IMG/VR virus record: IMGVR_UViG_3300044614_000605
Location: 1-44,371 of that record
DNA length: 44,371 bases
Strand: one strand, 5' to 3'
DNA from: a virus
The notes under the pieces were generated by a model, which did no database searches, was not told where the DNA came from, and was given only the letters and a program-made list of their open reading frames with translations. This document shows, in pieces, positions 1-8,651 of this stretch. Numbering within the stretch: position 1 is the stretch's first letter; the number at the start of each line of letters is the position of its first letter. The position numbers and the translations under genes are program-made.

Positions 1-127
1 CATCCTCAGCAGGCTTAGGCAGAAGGTCCAACGGAGACGGGACCTGATCTGCAATAGCTCCGGGGATGTTAAGAAGAGTGCCTGCAGCCTCCCGAAGACC
101 AGGCACCGAATCCAACACGTCTTGGAA
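1..127. repeat. Terminal direct repeat (assembly circularisation overlap), left copy
   Basis: Bases 1-127 are identical to bases 44245-44371. The repeat lies inside the coding frame of the internal core gene, and joining the two ends keeps that frame open. It is therefore best read as the overlap left by assembling a circular or terminally redundant molecule. A biological direct terminal repeat would more likely sit in the non-coding block near 31 kb. An overlap of exactly 127 is a common assembler k-mer length (inference). Confidence 0.95.
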
Positions 128-262
128 GTCACGTTGATTCTGTTGTTGAGGAGGCTTAGGTGCTTGAGCCTTAGGCTTAGGGGCAGCAGCAGGCTTCTTA
201 GTGGGTTCTTCGGGTTGATACTCGTCCGGGATAGGATTATTCGGATCGAATGTAATAGGCAT
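1..262 (-). CDS. Internal virion (core) protein, T7 gp16-like: 5' part, continues at 44244-40052
   Basis: This is the true beginning of the large core protein whose remainder lies at the other end of the window. The ATG at 262-260 follows the stop of the upstream core protein by 5 bases. The N-terminus (MPITFDPNNP...) is proline-, lysine- and glutamine-rich and reads in frame into the sequence duplicated at the right end. Joined across the junction, the gene is 4455 nt and encodes 1484 residues. The last 127 bases here are the same as 44245-44371 and must not be counted twice. A weak purine-rich site (AGAAGA) precedes the start. Confidence 0.9.
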   Translation of the reverse strand, partial: MPITFDPNNPIPDEYQPEEPTKKPAAAPKPKAQAPKPPQQQNQRDFQDVLDSVPGLREAAGTLLNIPGAIADQVPSPLDLLPKPAED

Positions 263-267
263 TTCTT

Positions 268-2928
268 CTAACGGAGATTAGCCTCTAGAGATGACCGCCG
301 TTGACCATAGACCCGAGGATTAAACCCAAGGTATTCAACAGTCGCTCTCCAGAGTTGGTTATTAGTTGGGTTACGAGAAGACAGAACACTCCACACAGAA
401 GGGTAGAAGTTCTTCATCTCGTAGATAGCGTAATTAAGTTGAACACCTGGATCAGTTACAGGCTTGCCGCGTTGAGCAGCGAATTGTTGAAGACGACGAA
501 CACGATCAGGGCTTGCAGCACGATTCCACTGCATCAGACCCATAGCGTCTCCACCGTCACCAGGAACGATTGGGTCACCACCAGACTCGTCTTGAACCAT
601 CGTTGCGAAGGCGATAGCTCCTCGCTGACTCAGACCAGAGGCTTTACCAAAGTTCTGAACAGCATCAAAGGAAACCTTTCCAGAGCCAGACGGAGAAGGT
701 GGAAGTTGAAATTTGCCGGGGTCAGTGATCACTCCCCTACCTCCGTAGACACGGGCCTGGGCCTGTACCATGCTCTTTACAGAATGACCTGTACGGGATG
801 CAATATCAACCATGAGTTGAGGCCAAGTACCATTCTTCTCATAGTTAGTAACAGCATCCGATACTTGGTTCTGAGTAAAGACGATATCGGTATTGAACTG
901 GATAGCTTTACCGCTGATACTCCCATTGGCAAGACCTGCCTGAACTTGAGGTGCTCGGTAGTCCTCACGCATACGTCCACCAAAAGTGACGCGGCGTACC
1001 ATCGGATTACCAGTAAACTCAGTACCACCACCCAAGGACTGCATACCGCGAGGCATAGCAGACTTGGGATCGACGACAAATTGCTTTGGATCTGTGTAGT
1101 CTTTCTCCTGCCGTTTGAGCCAGTCCTCAAAGTCTTTGACGTTTGATCCTGGGTTCTGAGCGAGCCACTCTCGGGCGTATTGCGTGAGCTTGTCTTGTTG
1201 GAGTTTGGTATAGTCATTCAGTGCTTGGCGTTCGTGGGGAGGTAGGGTTCCCCGCTGAATCTCATTAGCCTCTCCAGCAGCAACCTTCATCCGAATTAGG
1301 ACTTGGTTCAATGCCTGTTGATACGCAGGCTCCTTAAGCTTGCTGGTCTGCTCAGCTCTCTTCGCATACCGTTCAAAGGTGCTGTTTGTCATCCGATCAC
1401 GGTTCTCCCGAAGGAAGCGATCCAGATAACCTCCATCCTCAGCCCTACGGAGTTGTTCCTGGATCATCGGAGACTCTCCAGGGTTCGTAGAAGCAATAGA
1501 ACGAGCCTTGGCCATAGCCTCAGGTGTCCCGAGCTGCATAAGACGAGATACGGCTGTATCCTGAGCTTCACGGATGGCAGTAACATCACCAGTAGTGAAG
1601 ACACGGTTGAAATCTGCTTCAATACCTTCTAGCTGATCACCTTGAAGCTTCTCTAGCTGGGCAGCCTGCTTAGTAACGAAGAGACCACGAGCTTTGTCAT
1701 AGACCTCCTGAATACCAGGCGTAGCTCCATAAGGCTGACCATCACCACGGTCAGACTGGACAAAAGCATCAACTAGGCTGAAGTCATTGGATTGATCTGC
1801 GGCCTTAATGAGCTGCTGCAACATGGACTTATGGCCCTCTATGGGGTTCATTCCATTGGCAGCCGTAGATGCAGCGGCTAGACGTTGAAGCTCTGCAGTC
1901 CACTGCTCACGAGGCATAGCCGAAATAGCTGCCGCAGAGTTATAGACCTGTGCTTCTGCTACAGCCTTCTGAGCAGCCTTGGTCTCCTTGTAGCCTTCGT
2001 TGGTGAAGTCTTGAAGAAGCTGAGCCTCTACTTGAGCTTTGGTATAGCCGAAATACTTAGCAAGAACGCCAGGATTGACACCAATCAGACCTTGCTCCTT
2101 CAGGTATTCATTAGAGGCAATGCTGAAGAGTTGAGTAAGCTTGGCTCGGTAGTCAGGGGAGAGCTTATTAAGTTCTCCGCTGTCAATAGCATCTCGATAC
2201 TTACCTGTGAGGTAGGTCTGGTAACCGAGGCTGCTCTTGATGGCTCGGCCTTCCTCAATACCCCTCAGGGCAAAGGGATTACCAGCACGGACTTGAGCAG
2301 CAGCTCCCTTGAGACCCTGACTTTCAAGCCAGAGAGCAGAGGTCTCAGCATTAAGAAGACCTTGAGTACGGAGGATCTCAGCCCGTTCAACGTTGGCAAC
2401 GTCTGGCTCAAATCGCTCTGGGTTTGAAAGATAAGAGTTGAGGAGGGTAACCTTAAGCTCTTCATTCTCTTTATTGATCTGCTCTGCCTTCTTCTGCCAC
2501 AGAGTCTCAGAGAACTTGATAAAGGAATTACCAAGATCTGTCAGCTGCTGATTCTGGACTCCCTGCTGAGCAAGGGCAATTTGAGAGGCTTGTGAAGTTT
2601 GCTGCTGGGCAAGCTGAAGGTTGTTAAGAGCTGCTCTGCCTTGGAACTCATCATTCTTCCAGGCGATCTCTTGGTTCTTCAGGGTTTGGCTGAGAGCCAG
2701 TTGAGCATTGCCCTCCTGTGCCCGCTGTGCCCGTGCAAGAGCTGTCTGTTGGAATTGTGTATTACGATTGAATTGGTCTTGAGCAGACGCTAGATAGCGT
2801 TGTGACTGCCGACCTGATTCTTCAATCTGTGCAAAAGAGTTAGGGGCTTGAATGAAGCCAGGATCACCGGACCGCTGTGACTCTCGCAGAGCTACGGACG
2901 GTCCTTGGGATTTGTAGATACGAGGCAT
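268..2928 (-). CDS. Internal virion protein with C-terminal lysozyme-like domain (T7 gp15-like position)
   Basis: This is an 886-residue structural protein between the gp14-like and gp16-like core genes, so by position it is the gp15-type internal core protein that enters the cell with the genome. Most of the chain is Gln/Ala-rich and probably helical. The last 135 or so residues (about 751-886) look like the phage tail lysozyme fold: an ESG motif with a candidate catalytic Glu near residue 781, followed by GLMQW, as in lysozymes that open peptidoglycan during entry. T7 carries its transglycosylase on gp16, so the activity appears to sit on a different core protein here (inference). The ATG at 2928 lies just after the preceding gene's stop at 2935. 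Confidence 0.85.
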   Translation of the reverse strand: MPRIYKSQGPSVALRESQRSGDPGFIQAPNSFAQIEESGRQSQRYLASAQDQFNRNTQFQQTALARAQRAQEGNAQLALSQTLKNQEIAWKNDEFQGRAALNNLQLAQQQTSQASQIALAQQGVQNQQLTDLGNSFIKFSETLWQKKAEQINKENEELKVTLLNSYLSNPERFEPDVANVERAEILRTQGLLNAETSALWLESQGLKGAAAQVRAGNPFALRGIEEGRAIKSSLGYQTYLTGKYRDAIDSGELNKLSPDYRAKLTQLFSIASNEYLKEQGLIGVNPGVLAKYFGYTKAQVEAQLLQDFTNEGYKETKAAQKAVAEAQVYNSAAAISAMPREQWTAELQRLAAASTAANGMNPIEGHKSMLQQLIKAADQSNDFSLVDAFVQSDRGDGQPYGATPGIQEVYDKARGLFVTKQAAQLEKLQGDQLEGIEADFNRVFTTGDVTAIREAQDTAVSRLMQLGTPEAMAKARSIASTNPGESPMIQEQLRRAEDGGYLDRFLRENRDRMTNSTFERYAKRAEQTSKLKEPAYQQALNQVLIRMKVAAGEANEIQRGTLPPHERQALNDYTKLQQDKLTQYAREWLAQNPGSNVKDFEDWLKRQEKDYTDPKQFVVDPKSAMPRGMQSLGGGTEFTGNPMVRRVTFGGRMREDYRAPQVQAGLANGSISGKAIQFNTDIVFTQNQVSDAVTNYEKNGTWPQLMVDIASRTGHSVKSMVQAQARVYGGRGVITDPGKFQLPPSPSGSGKVSFDAVQNFGKASGLSQRGAIAFATMVQDESGGDPIVPGDGGDAMGLMQWNRAASPDRVRRLQQFAAQRGKPVTDPGVQLNYAIYEMKNFYPSVWSVLSSRNPTNNQLWRATVEYLGFNPRVYGQRRSSLEANLR

Positions 2929-2934
2929 TAGCGT

Positions 2935-3852
2935 TTATCCGATTGATTTCTTAAGGGCCTCAAACTGATAGCCCGCAGTTACACCGCCAACAGCAGCACC
3001 TCCAATACCAGCAATCAGACCAATAGGACTAGGACCTGAAGCAAAGACAGGAGAAGCCATAGGTCCGGGAGTGCTGAGGTAATCGGCAGACGGGCCATAC
3101 TCAGGCATTTGAGCGAAGATCGGCTCCGCTATAGCTGGCAGGGATAGAGGCTTAATAGGTTCAGGTAGGAGACGACTAGTGGCATCAGCATCAGCACTCA
3201 ACTGTCGTAAGACAGCCATAGCAGAGTTGTTCTGGTAGTCACCGTAAGCCGTCTCTATGTTCCGGTTCTGAATGGCTGCATCTTGTCCGTATCGACGTTC
3301 AGCGTCATTAACAATTAGACCAATCGACTGACCAGTTCGACCTGAGCTGAGGACTGAACCTTGTGTTTGAAGGTTAGTCGCCAAGAGCCGCTGTCCTTCA
3401 AAGGCTGCTTGAGCTTGAGCGTCGTTGAGCTTCTGTTGTTCAACCATCATCGCTCTGGATGTAGCCTGTTGATTAAGCTCTAGCTGGGTGTTGACGAACT
3501 GCTGGGAAGCAATGGATTTATTAAGATCAACCTGATAAGAGAGTTGATCTTGGAGAGATTGGTAGCTCCGCTGTTGAACAGCAGTCTGGAAATCAATCTG
3601 AGTCTGAGCGTTCTGGTTAGCAACGGACTGACGTTGGTTAAACGTCTGAAACATCTGTTGCTGATTAGCCAGACTGACCTGCTTATTCTGCTGAGCAGCT
3701 TGGAAGAGGTTTACTTGATTCTGGTAACTAGCTTGAGCTGCAGCTTGAGCATTGGCGTATTCAACTTGCTGTTGCTGTTGAACATAGGAACCAACGGATG
3801 TGACAGCACCAACAACGAAAGTACCAATACCGATACTTACTGGATCACACAT
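2935..3852 (-). CDS. Internal virion protein B-like (T7 gp14 position)
   Basis: A 305-residue protein. Residues 10-30 are hydrophobic and glycine-rich, a long Gln/Ala/Asn-rich probable coiled coil spans about 22-190, and the C-terminus is Gly/Ala-rich and hydrophobic. This composition, and the place just before the two large core proteins, match the gp14-type inner-core protein of T7-like phages, which forms a channel across the outer membrane. The start (MCDPVS...) overlaps the end of the preceding gene by 16 bases. No enzymatic motif is seen. The assignment rests on position and composition. Confidence 0.75.
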   Translation of the reverse strand: MCDPVSIGIGTFVVGAVTSVGSYVQQQQQVEYANAQAAAQASYQNQVNLFQAAQQNKQVSLANQQQMFQTFNQRQSVANQNAQTQIDFQTAVQQRSYQSLQDQLSYQVDLNKSIASQQFVNTQLELNQQATSRAMMVEQQKLNDAQAQAAFEGQRLLATNLQTQGSVLSSGRTGQSIGLIVNDAERRYGQDAAIQNRNIETAYGDYQNNSAMAVLRQLSADADATSRLLPEPIKPLSLPAIAEPIFAQMPEYGPSADYLSTPGPMASPVFASGPSPIGLIAGIGGAAVGGVTAGYQFEALKKSIG

Positions 3853-4304
3853 GGTTGTATTCTGGCAAATTCTACAAAGGTAGTTTGCTTGGGTCCTACT
3901 GGCTGATACCCCAGACGCTTAAACCCAAGATGTTTAAGGAGTTTCATATGAAGAGTATTTCTAGGGTCAGCTACGTTGTGGAGGATCTGAAAAGTCGTCT
4001 GCCTATCCAACCAAGCTCTCGCCTCCTTGCAGAAGAGAATGGGAATCTTCTCTACAGCCTTAGTGCAAAGCATCCACACCACACCGGATAGTTCATCCTC
4101 CCTCCTGATCCCCGCAAAGCCAGCCACCTCACCCTTAGGGGTATAGAAAGCAATAGGGTCTTCGCTTGAGGCGACACTTAGGGGAAGACAGAAGAGAGGA
4201 TGAAACCCACTGGCTTCGATCTCACGATTGTCCTGCCAACGAAGATAAGGGCTCTGTTGAAAGGCGAGATCAGCTGTGGCTGGCCTAATTAGGCTATGTG
4301 TCAC
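3837..4304 (-). CDS. gp13-like internal protein with acetyltransferase-like (DUF2833-type) fold
   Basis: A protein of about 155 residues in the T7 gene 13 position, between tail tubular protein B and the gp14-like protein. The pattern (a strand with FYTPKGEVAGFAGIRRED, then a helix, then a C-terminal HMKLLKHLGFKRLGY segment) resembles the GNAT-like fold of DUF2833 internal virion proteins, which have a virion rather than a metabolic role. No ATG is available near the 5' end. The most likely start is the GTG at 4304, which overlaps the upstream gene's stop; another GTG lies at 4313. Family assignment is from memory of the pattern. Confidence 0.65.
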   Translation of the reverse strand: MTHSLIRPATADLAFQQSPYLRWQDNREIEASGFHPLFCLPLSVASSEDPIAFYTPKGEVAGFAGIRREDELSGVVWMLCTKAVEKIPILFCKEARAWLDRQTTFQILHNVADPRNTLHMKLLKHLGFKRLGYQPVGPKQTTFVEFARIQPCVIQ

Positions 4305-6690
4305 GGATACCACGATTATGATATGTACCCTGCCAAGTCATAGAGACAAAGCTGAGGGGGAATGGTGTTTGGCTGTAGATGGTGACAAACGTATCCGTAC
4401 CCTTACCCATGATCGGGATCGTGCTCTTAATGACGGATGGAAGGGGAGCTGTGTTAGCGAGATAACTGTTGGCGATGACTTGAGGAAGCTCAAAGGTCAC
4501 GTCAGAGCGACCCAACACCTCAGCTTTCACAAAGAAAGGCCCAGAGTCTGAACTCTCAAGGATCAGCCGGTGGATACGGGGGATATTGACCGAATCAGCC
4601 CTAACCGAACCATCAGACAGGGCCTGCTTGACGTAGAAGCGAGGCAGCTTGATAGTCATCTCATAGGCATAGCCAAGCGTTATTGTGGTTCCGGTCTGAT
4701 TACCAGGAATCGGCACATAGTGGCCTGTACCGTCTGTAGCGGCTGTTGGAAGGAAGACTTGACCTTTATCCGTTGCTGATGTGTCAACGACAACCACAGG
4801 GGTCAAGAGGGGCTCATAGGTCCCGTCCTTAAAGTAGACCTTGGTTATGTCATTAACCGAATCGTAGGCTGTAGTGGGCGTGCTGGTGAAGAGATCAAGG
4901 CGGTATTCATAGGAGATACCACTAGCGTTGACTGCAGTACCGTCAACGTCACTCAGAACCGTACAAGTAGACAGAACGTAGGAGCTGCCTTGTTTGGTTA
5001 CGAAGTAAAGCTTGTCGTGGTCTGCAGCTTGGTAGAAACCAACACCAGGTAGTTTCCACTTCATCCACGCAGCCAGAACCCTTGAGGTGCCGTTGTTGAA
5101 GAACTTGAAAAGATAAATCTCCCGGCTGTTCGTGGCTGGCATGAAAGACAGCAAGGAAGCAGAAGGAGAGGCAATCAGGGATAGGACCTGAGCTGGGATG
5201 AAGTTGGGTGTTGTCCGAGAAATATCACTGACCTGAGGGCGGTTATCCACAGAGGTAACCAACATCTCAGTCACAGCACAGAACCCCTGGTTATTATCGG
5301 TAAAGACAATAGAAGTACCAGTCTCTACAGGCTTAATGGACGGGTCAGTGTTGAAGTTGGAGAGGAGGTTAATAGTTGCTGTACTTGGGCCAAATACATC
5401 CGCATCAGAAGTCAGAAGGAACTGAGCAAACTCTGAGAACAGCAAGAGTCCGTTCGTCGTCGGGATTGCATAGCGGAGAGCAACTGGACGCAGAGAGCCA
5501 CAGGAAATATCAATCGCATCACCATCAGTGACCGTAATGGCTGAGACGGCAAAGAGATTGAAGAAACTGCCTGGCTGAGAAGCAATGACATTCTCTCCAG
5601 AGAGTAAGACGAGACGATTCCTGTAGAAAGAAATACCTGTAATGGTATTCCCTACAAGACTCGGGTATGGGTTGGTGTCTTCATCTCCAACCTGACGTTC
5701 CTTCCAATAGAGATCAGAACCACCAGCAGCTGCTTGATTAAGTGAACGGAAGGTGAATGTACCGTTGCTCTCACGGATAATGACGTGAGGCATCGTATCT
5801 GGATCAATGTAGAGCTGAGTGCTAGGGGCAACAGTCTCTTCCCAAATACCAGAACCAGTAGCCCCAGTACCGCTGACAGTGAACTTCACATAGTAGTCAT
5901 CTGCTGCTGCTTCATCAAGATTGGAGACCTTAAAGACAAAGCCATCCTCGCAACTAACAGGAAGGTCAGCAACAGTATTGACGGACCCCTTGAAGGCAAC
6001 GATAGCTTGACCACTAAGACCACCAGTTGCACTAATACGGAAGTCAGCGTTATCGTTCCGGCGGATGGAGAAACCATTACCGACCTGCACAAATGTAAAG
6101 GTGGCAGAAGGGATGGCTGCTGCAAGACCATCAGCAACCGTCTTAACTCCTAGGGTTCCTGATGTAGGGGTAGTGTAAGAATAGTCAGTACCATCAAGGG
6201 TAATGACATATTGAACCCCATATCCAACTTGATTGATGTTGACCCATGCCTTAAAAGGTTGAGAAGGGGATGTGGTGGCAAGTTTCCCGACAACCTTGGC
6301 ACGGTTCAAGACAAAGTTATAGTCTCCAACCTGAAGCATCTCAAAGTTGTCTTGAGTGACTCCAGAGATATAGGCAGTAGCAGCAGCAGAGATTGCGTTG
6401 ACAGTCTGAGCAACACCTGTCTGAGCATCCCAGACTTTTAAATCGCCAGCTGCTGTGAACTGACCAATGTACTTCTCATTGGCATCTCGGAAGATGGAGA
6501 ACCAGCGTCCATTATCAACAGCGTTATTGAGCTTAGAGACAAGCTTCAGCCCAGGCCTCTTGAGAAGGCCATAAGTAGGGTCGGGGACGGCATTAACACA
6601 TTCCCGTAGCTGACCTGGAAGCTTCAGAGAATCTGGCTGCTGAGAGACCCCTCCCAATAGGTTAGGGATCTTTTGATTGATAATAGCCAT
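4294..6690 (-). CDS. Tail tubular protein B (T7 gp12-like nozzle)
   Basis: A 798-residue virion protein; T7 gp12 has 794. The N-terminus (MAIINQKIPNLLGGVSQQPD) is the hallmark of podovirus tail tubular protein B, and NxxGGVSQQPDSLKLPGQ matches the family strongly. The middle is beta-rich. Hexamers form the nozzle below the gp11-type ring and hold the tail fibres. It follows tail tubular protein A by 5 bases and overlaps the gp13-like gene at its 3' end. Confidence 0.95.
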   Translation of the reverse strand: MAIINQKIPNLLGGVSQQPDSLKLPGQLRECVNAVPDPTYGLLKRPGLKLVSKLNNAVDNGRWFSIFRDANEKYIGQFTAAGDLKVWDAQTGVAQTVNAISAAATAYISGVTQDNFEMLQVGDYNFVLNRAKVVGKLATTSPSQPFKAWVNINQVGYGVQYVITLDGTDYSYTTPTSGTLGVKTVADGLAAAIPSATFTFVQVGNGFSIRRNDNADFRISATGGLSGQAIVAFKGSVNTVADLPVSCEDGFVFKVSNLDEAAADDYYVKFTVSGTGATGSGIWEETVAPSTQLYIDPDTMPHVIIRESNGTFTFRSLNQAAAGGSDLYWKERQVGDEDTNPYPSLVGNTITGISFYRNRLVLLSGENVIASQPGSFFNLFAVSAITVTDGDAIDISCGSLRPVALRYAIPTTNGLLLFSEFAQFLLTSDADVFGPSTATINLLSNFNTDPSIKPVETGTSIVFTDNNQGFCAVTEMLVTSVDNRPQVSDISRTTPNFIPAQVLSLIASPSASLLSFMPATNSREIYLFKFFNNGTSRVLAAWMKWKLPGVGFYQAADHDKLYFVTKQGSSYVLSTCTVLSDVDGTAVNASGISYEYRLDLFTSTPTTAYDSVNDITKVYFKDGTYEPLLTPVVVVDTSATDKGQVFLPTAATDGTGHYVPIPGNQTGTTITLGYAYEMTIKLPRFYVKQALSDGSVRADSVNIPRIHRLILESSDSGPFFVKAEVLGRSDVTFELPQVIANSYLANTAPLPSVIKSTIPIMGKGTDTFVTIYSQTPFPLSFVSMTWQGTYHNRGIRDT

Positions 6691-6695
6691 CAGAA

Positions 6696-7298
6696 TTATC
6701 GAGCAATCACAGAGAATGGTACATACGAGATATAGTTATTCTGACCATTCTTCAAGCCGAAGATATTTGGCTCGGCTGTGTCGGTATCGTAGGTAATGCA
6801 GTTAGAACGAAGCACAGCCTCATCCTGCATGATCAGCTTGACTTGTTCTTCACTTCCAACGACACGAGAAGCAAAGACACGAGCAGCTCGGGTGGTGATG
6901 TAGTCCTTAAATGGTTGCGGGAGATCAGTGAACTCAAAAGCCCACACCACATCACAATAGATAGTTCCGGTGAAGGTGAAGGTATGTTCTAGCTTGTCGT
7001 AAAGCTTGCCATTACGAACAGTGGTCAGGTACTTACCTAGACTCTTGATCTTATTGTCTGCAATGGAGAGGAGGTTAGAGGGAATAATGATTTGCCCATT
7101 GCCATCAGGAGTAAAGGGATACTCATACTCCGTATTGAAGTTCCAACCCTCAGCCTGAACAGAACGGCTGATCTCATCAAGGGTGGACTCTGCAATGGCA
7201 ATTTCAGGGTTGTCAGTGTCAAGAGATACAGCCGGTGCTTCACCAATGCTAGAGAGCATCTGGTTGACAGCATCCAGCTTGGTTGTTGCGAGGGTCAT
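6696..7298 (-). CDS. Tail tubular protein A (T7 gp11-like)
   Basis: A 200-residue protein (T7 gp11: 196). The start MTLATTKLDAVNQMLSSIGE and the segment AVNQML..IGE..V are typical of the tail tubular A/adaptor family. Twelve copies form the ring that joins the portal to the nozzle. It is the first gene after the capsid terminator and is followed within 5 bases by tail tubular protein B. Confidence 0.93.
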   Translation of the reverse strand: MTLATTKLDAVNQMLSSIGEAPAVSLDTDNPEIAIAESTLDEISRSVQAEGWNFNTEYEYPFTPDGNGQIIIPSNLLSIADNKIKSLGKYLTTVRNGKLYDKLEHTFTFTGTIYCDVVWAFEFTDLPQPFKDYITTRAARVFASRVVGSEEQVKLIMQDEAVLRSNCITYDTDTAEPNIFGLKNGQNNYISYVPFSVIAR

Positions 7299-7337
7299 TG
7301 TTCAGATAGCAATGAAGGCCCCGGTCTGGGGGCCAAT

Positions 7338-7365
7338 AAAAAAGGGGAGCCCCGAAGGACTCCCC
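7338..7365 (-). terminator. Rho-independent terminator downstream of the capsid gene
   Basis: On the minus strand a 9-bp stem (GGGGAGTCC with GGGCTCCCC, one G-T pair) closes on a TTCG tetraloop and is followed by six T residues. It lies 8 bases after the capsid stop, the position of T-phi after gene 10 in T7. A second G/C-rich hairpin without a T run (about 7317-7334) follows. Partial termination here would favour capsid over tail transcripts (inference). Confidence 0.9.
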
Positions 7366-7372
7366 AAAGAAA

Positions 7373-8383
7373 TCAGTTGATGTTGCGGAAAGCGCCTGCA
7401 ACGGACACGCGGACAGGACCGGCGCCCATAGCAAGACGACCCACCATCAGGTCACCCTGGTACATGATCGACACGTCACCACTGGTTACCTGCACTTCGG
7501 GGCCGATGGCCTCCACGCAGGCAGCAGCATCACGGTGGAAGATCAGACCACAGCTATTAGCGAAGTCAGCTGCATCGCCGTAGTTGTTCTTCTCGTTGGT
7601 GGTGTCCTTGTTCTCGATGGTAGTACCAGTACCAACGCCATACTTACCCAGGAAGGGGATGTTGTTGGACTTGTAGATCTTGATACCAGCGATCTCGTAG
7701 AGACCCTCACCAGTATTCAGGTTACCTTGGCCGTTGCCGTAGTCACGGTTCAGGATGTTGGTATCCACATTCGACAGCAAAGAATAATACTGTCGGGGGC
7801 TAAGTACAGCCACACGGCCATCCTTAGGAGCGGAACGCTCATCCAACACAGCAGCGGCGGCAAAGAAGCCATCCACCAGAGCCTGAGCGTCATACTCCTT
7901 AGAAGCACCAAGCTTCACCTGGAAACCACCAGGCTGGCCGGTCACAGGAGCAGTCAGACCCGAGGCACGGTCCAGAACGCGGAAGATGCGACGGTCGTAG
8001 TGCTCAGCCAGAGCTTGACCGATCTGACGGGAGATAGGACCACGCAGGTCGTACTGGCTCAGAACTTCATCCAGCTCATTCACAAAGGCGCTGCTGATCA
8101 GCAGGTTATCCATTGCGATGGTGGTCTCTGCAGCCAGAGGGTTACCAGCAGCATTACCAAGGATCGGGTTACCAACGGTGTGGTAGCCAGCGGTCATGGT
8201 CCCGGTGTGGATGAACTGGGCTTCCTTTCCACCAGTCAGGGTGCGACGCTGCACAAGGTCGCGGGCAATCGTCGAATTACGGAAGGCCTCATAGACCTCA
8301 CCCGTAAAGAGCTTGAGCATCAAAGCTCGCTTATCCGCACCGCCATTAGAGGCGCCGGGATAAGTAACATTCATGTTAGCCAT
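7373..8383 (-). CDS. Major capsid protein (T7 gp10-like)
   Basis: A 336-residue HK97-fold capsid protein of the T7 type (T7 gp10A: 345). The N-terminus MANMNVTYPGASNGGADKRA, the FTGEVYEAF segment and the ISSAFVNELDEVLSQYDLRGP segment are characteristic. The order scaffold, capsid, terminator, tail tubular A is that of T7. A 212-base leader separates it from the upstream small gene; the leader carries a candidate phage promoter (8493-8514) but no obvious Shine-Dalgarno just before the ATG. Confidence 0.96.
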   Translation of the reverse strand: MANMNVTYPGASNGGADKRALMLKLFTGEVYEAFRNSTIARDLVQRRTLTGGKEAQFIHTGTMTAGYHTVGNPILGNAAGNPLAAETTIAMDNLLISSAFVNELDEVLSQYDLRGPISRQIGQALAEHYDRRIFRVLDRASGLTAPVTGQPGGFQVKLGASKEYDAQALVDGFFAAAAVLDERSAPKDGRVAVLSPRQYYSLLSNVDTNILNRDYGNGQGNLNTGEGLYEIAGIKIYKSNNIPFLGKYGVGTGTTIENKDTTNEKNNYGDAADFANSCGLIFHRDAAACVEAIGPEVQVTSGDVSIMYQGDLMVGRLAMGAGPVRVSVAGAFRNIN

Positions 8384-8492
8384 TGTCTTTGTTATTTAAG
8401 GAAAAGGGTTGAATCTTTAATAGCGCCTTGTCCTATTTAAGAAGCTTCTATTTGAAAGTAGTCTTTGGTTGTCTAGAAAACCGATGTTCCTA

Positions 8493-8514
8493 TGGGGTAT
8501 CCTTACGGGCCCAA
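8493..8514 (-). promoter_or_regulatory. Candidate phage RNA polymerase promoter upstream of capsid
   Basis: The minus strand reads TTGGGCCCGTAAGGATACC and then CCA. The first 12 bases match the Syn5 RNA polymerase promoter as I recall it (ATTGGGCACCCGTAA) apart from a 2-base gap. A related element with the same order of blocks (GGG, CGTAA, TACCCCA) occurs at 31079-31098. Both lie in the longer non-coding leaders and face the genes that T7-like phages drive from phage promoters. Block spacing differs between the two copies, which weakens the case. Confidence 0.45.
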
Positions 8515-8558
8515 GATCTCGGGCTGGTTTTTAACGTGGTCCGAAGCTTCCACAAGTA

Positions 8559-8589
8559 GAGCAGGGTCCGACTCTGAGGTGCCCTGCTC
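8559..8589 (-). other. Stem-loop in capsid leader
   Basis: GAGCAGGG at 8559-8566 pairs fully with CCCTGCTC at 8582-8589 across a 15-base loop. There is no T run on either side, so it is not a standard terminator. It could be an RNA processing or stability element between the scaffold and capsid messages. Confidence 0.5.
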
Positions 8590-8595
8590 CAAGGC

Positions 8596-8649
8596 TCAAT
8601 AGCCCTTCTTCACGCCACCCTTACCGCCTTTGGTTCCTTTCTTTTTCAT
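8596..8649 (-). CDS. 17-residue Lys/Gly-rich miniprotein
   Basis: A very short frame encodes MKKKGTKGGKGGVKKGY and stops with TGA. Its ATG begins two bases after the scaffold stop codon (TGATCATG), the tight spacing typical of translational coupling here. Seven of 17 residues are Lys and six are Gly. It sits between scaffold and capsid, so a nucleic-acid-binding or head-assembly role is conceivable, but nothing proves it is translated. It could also be a chance frame. Confidence 0.5.
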   Translation of the reverse strand: MKKKGTKGGKGGVKKGY

Positions 8650-8651
8650 GA

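Larger units (their letters stand above)
8384..8595. other. Capsid leader region, non-coding
   Basis: I see no open frame here. The region contains a promoter-like element (8493-8514), a near-palindrome around AGATCT at 8512-8525 (CCCAAGATCTCGGG) and an 8-bp-stem hairpin at 8559-8589. In T7-like phages the region before the capsid gene holds the strongest late promoter, so a regulatory role is expected. Confidence 0.6.

Noticed and set aside
301-1146. Long plus-strand frame of 281 residues, and similar long plus-strand frames elsewhere (7535-8440, 13035-14009)
   Set aside because: Each is the antisense of a well-identified minus-strand gene (core protein, capsid, nrdA) and its translation has no protein-like pattern.
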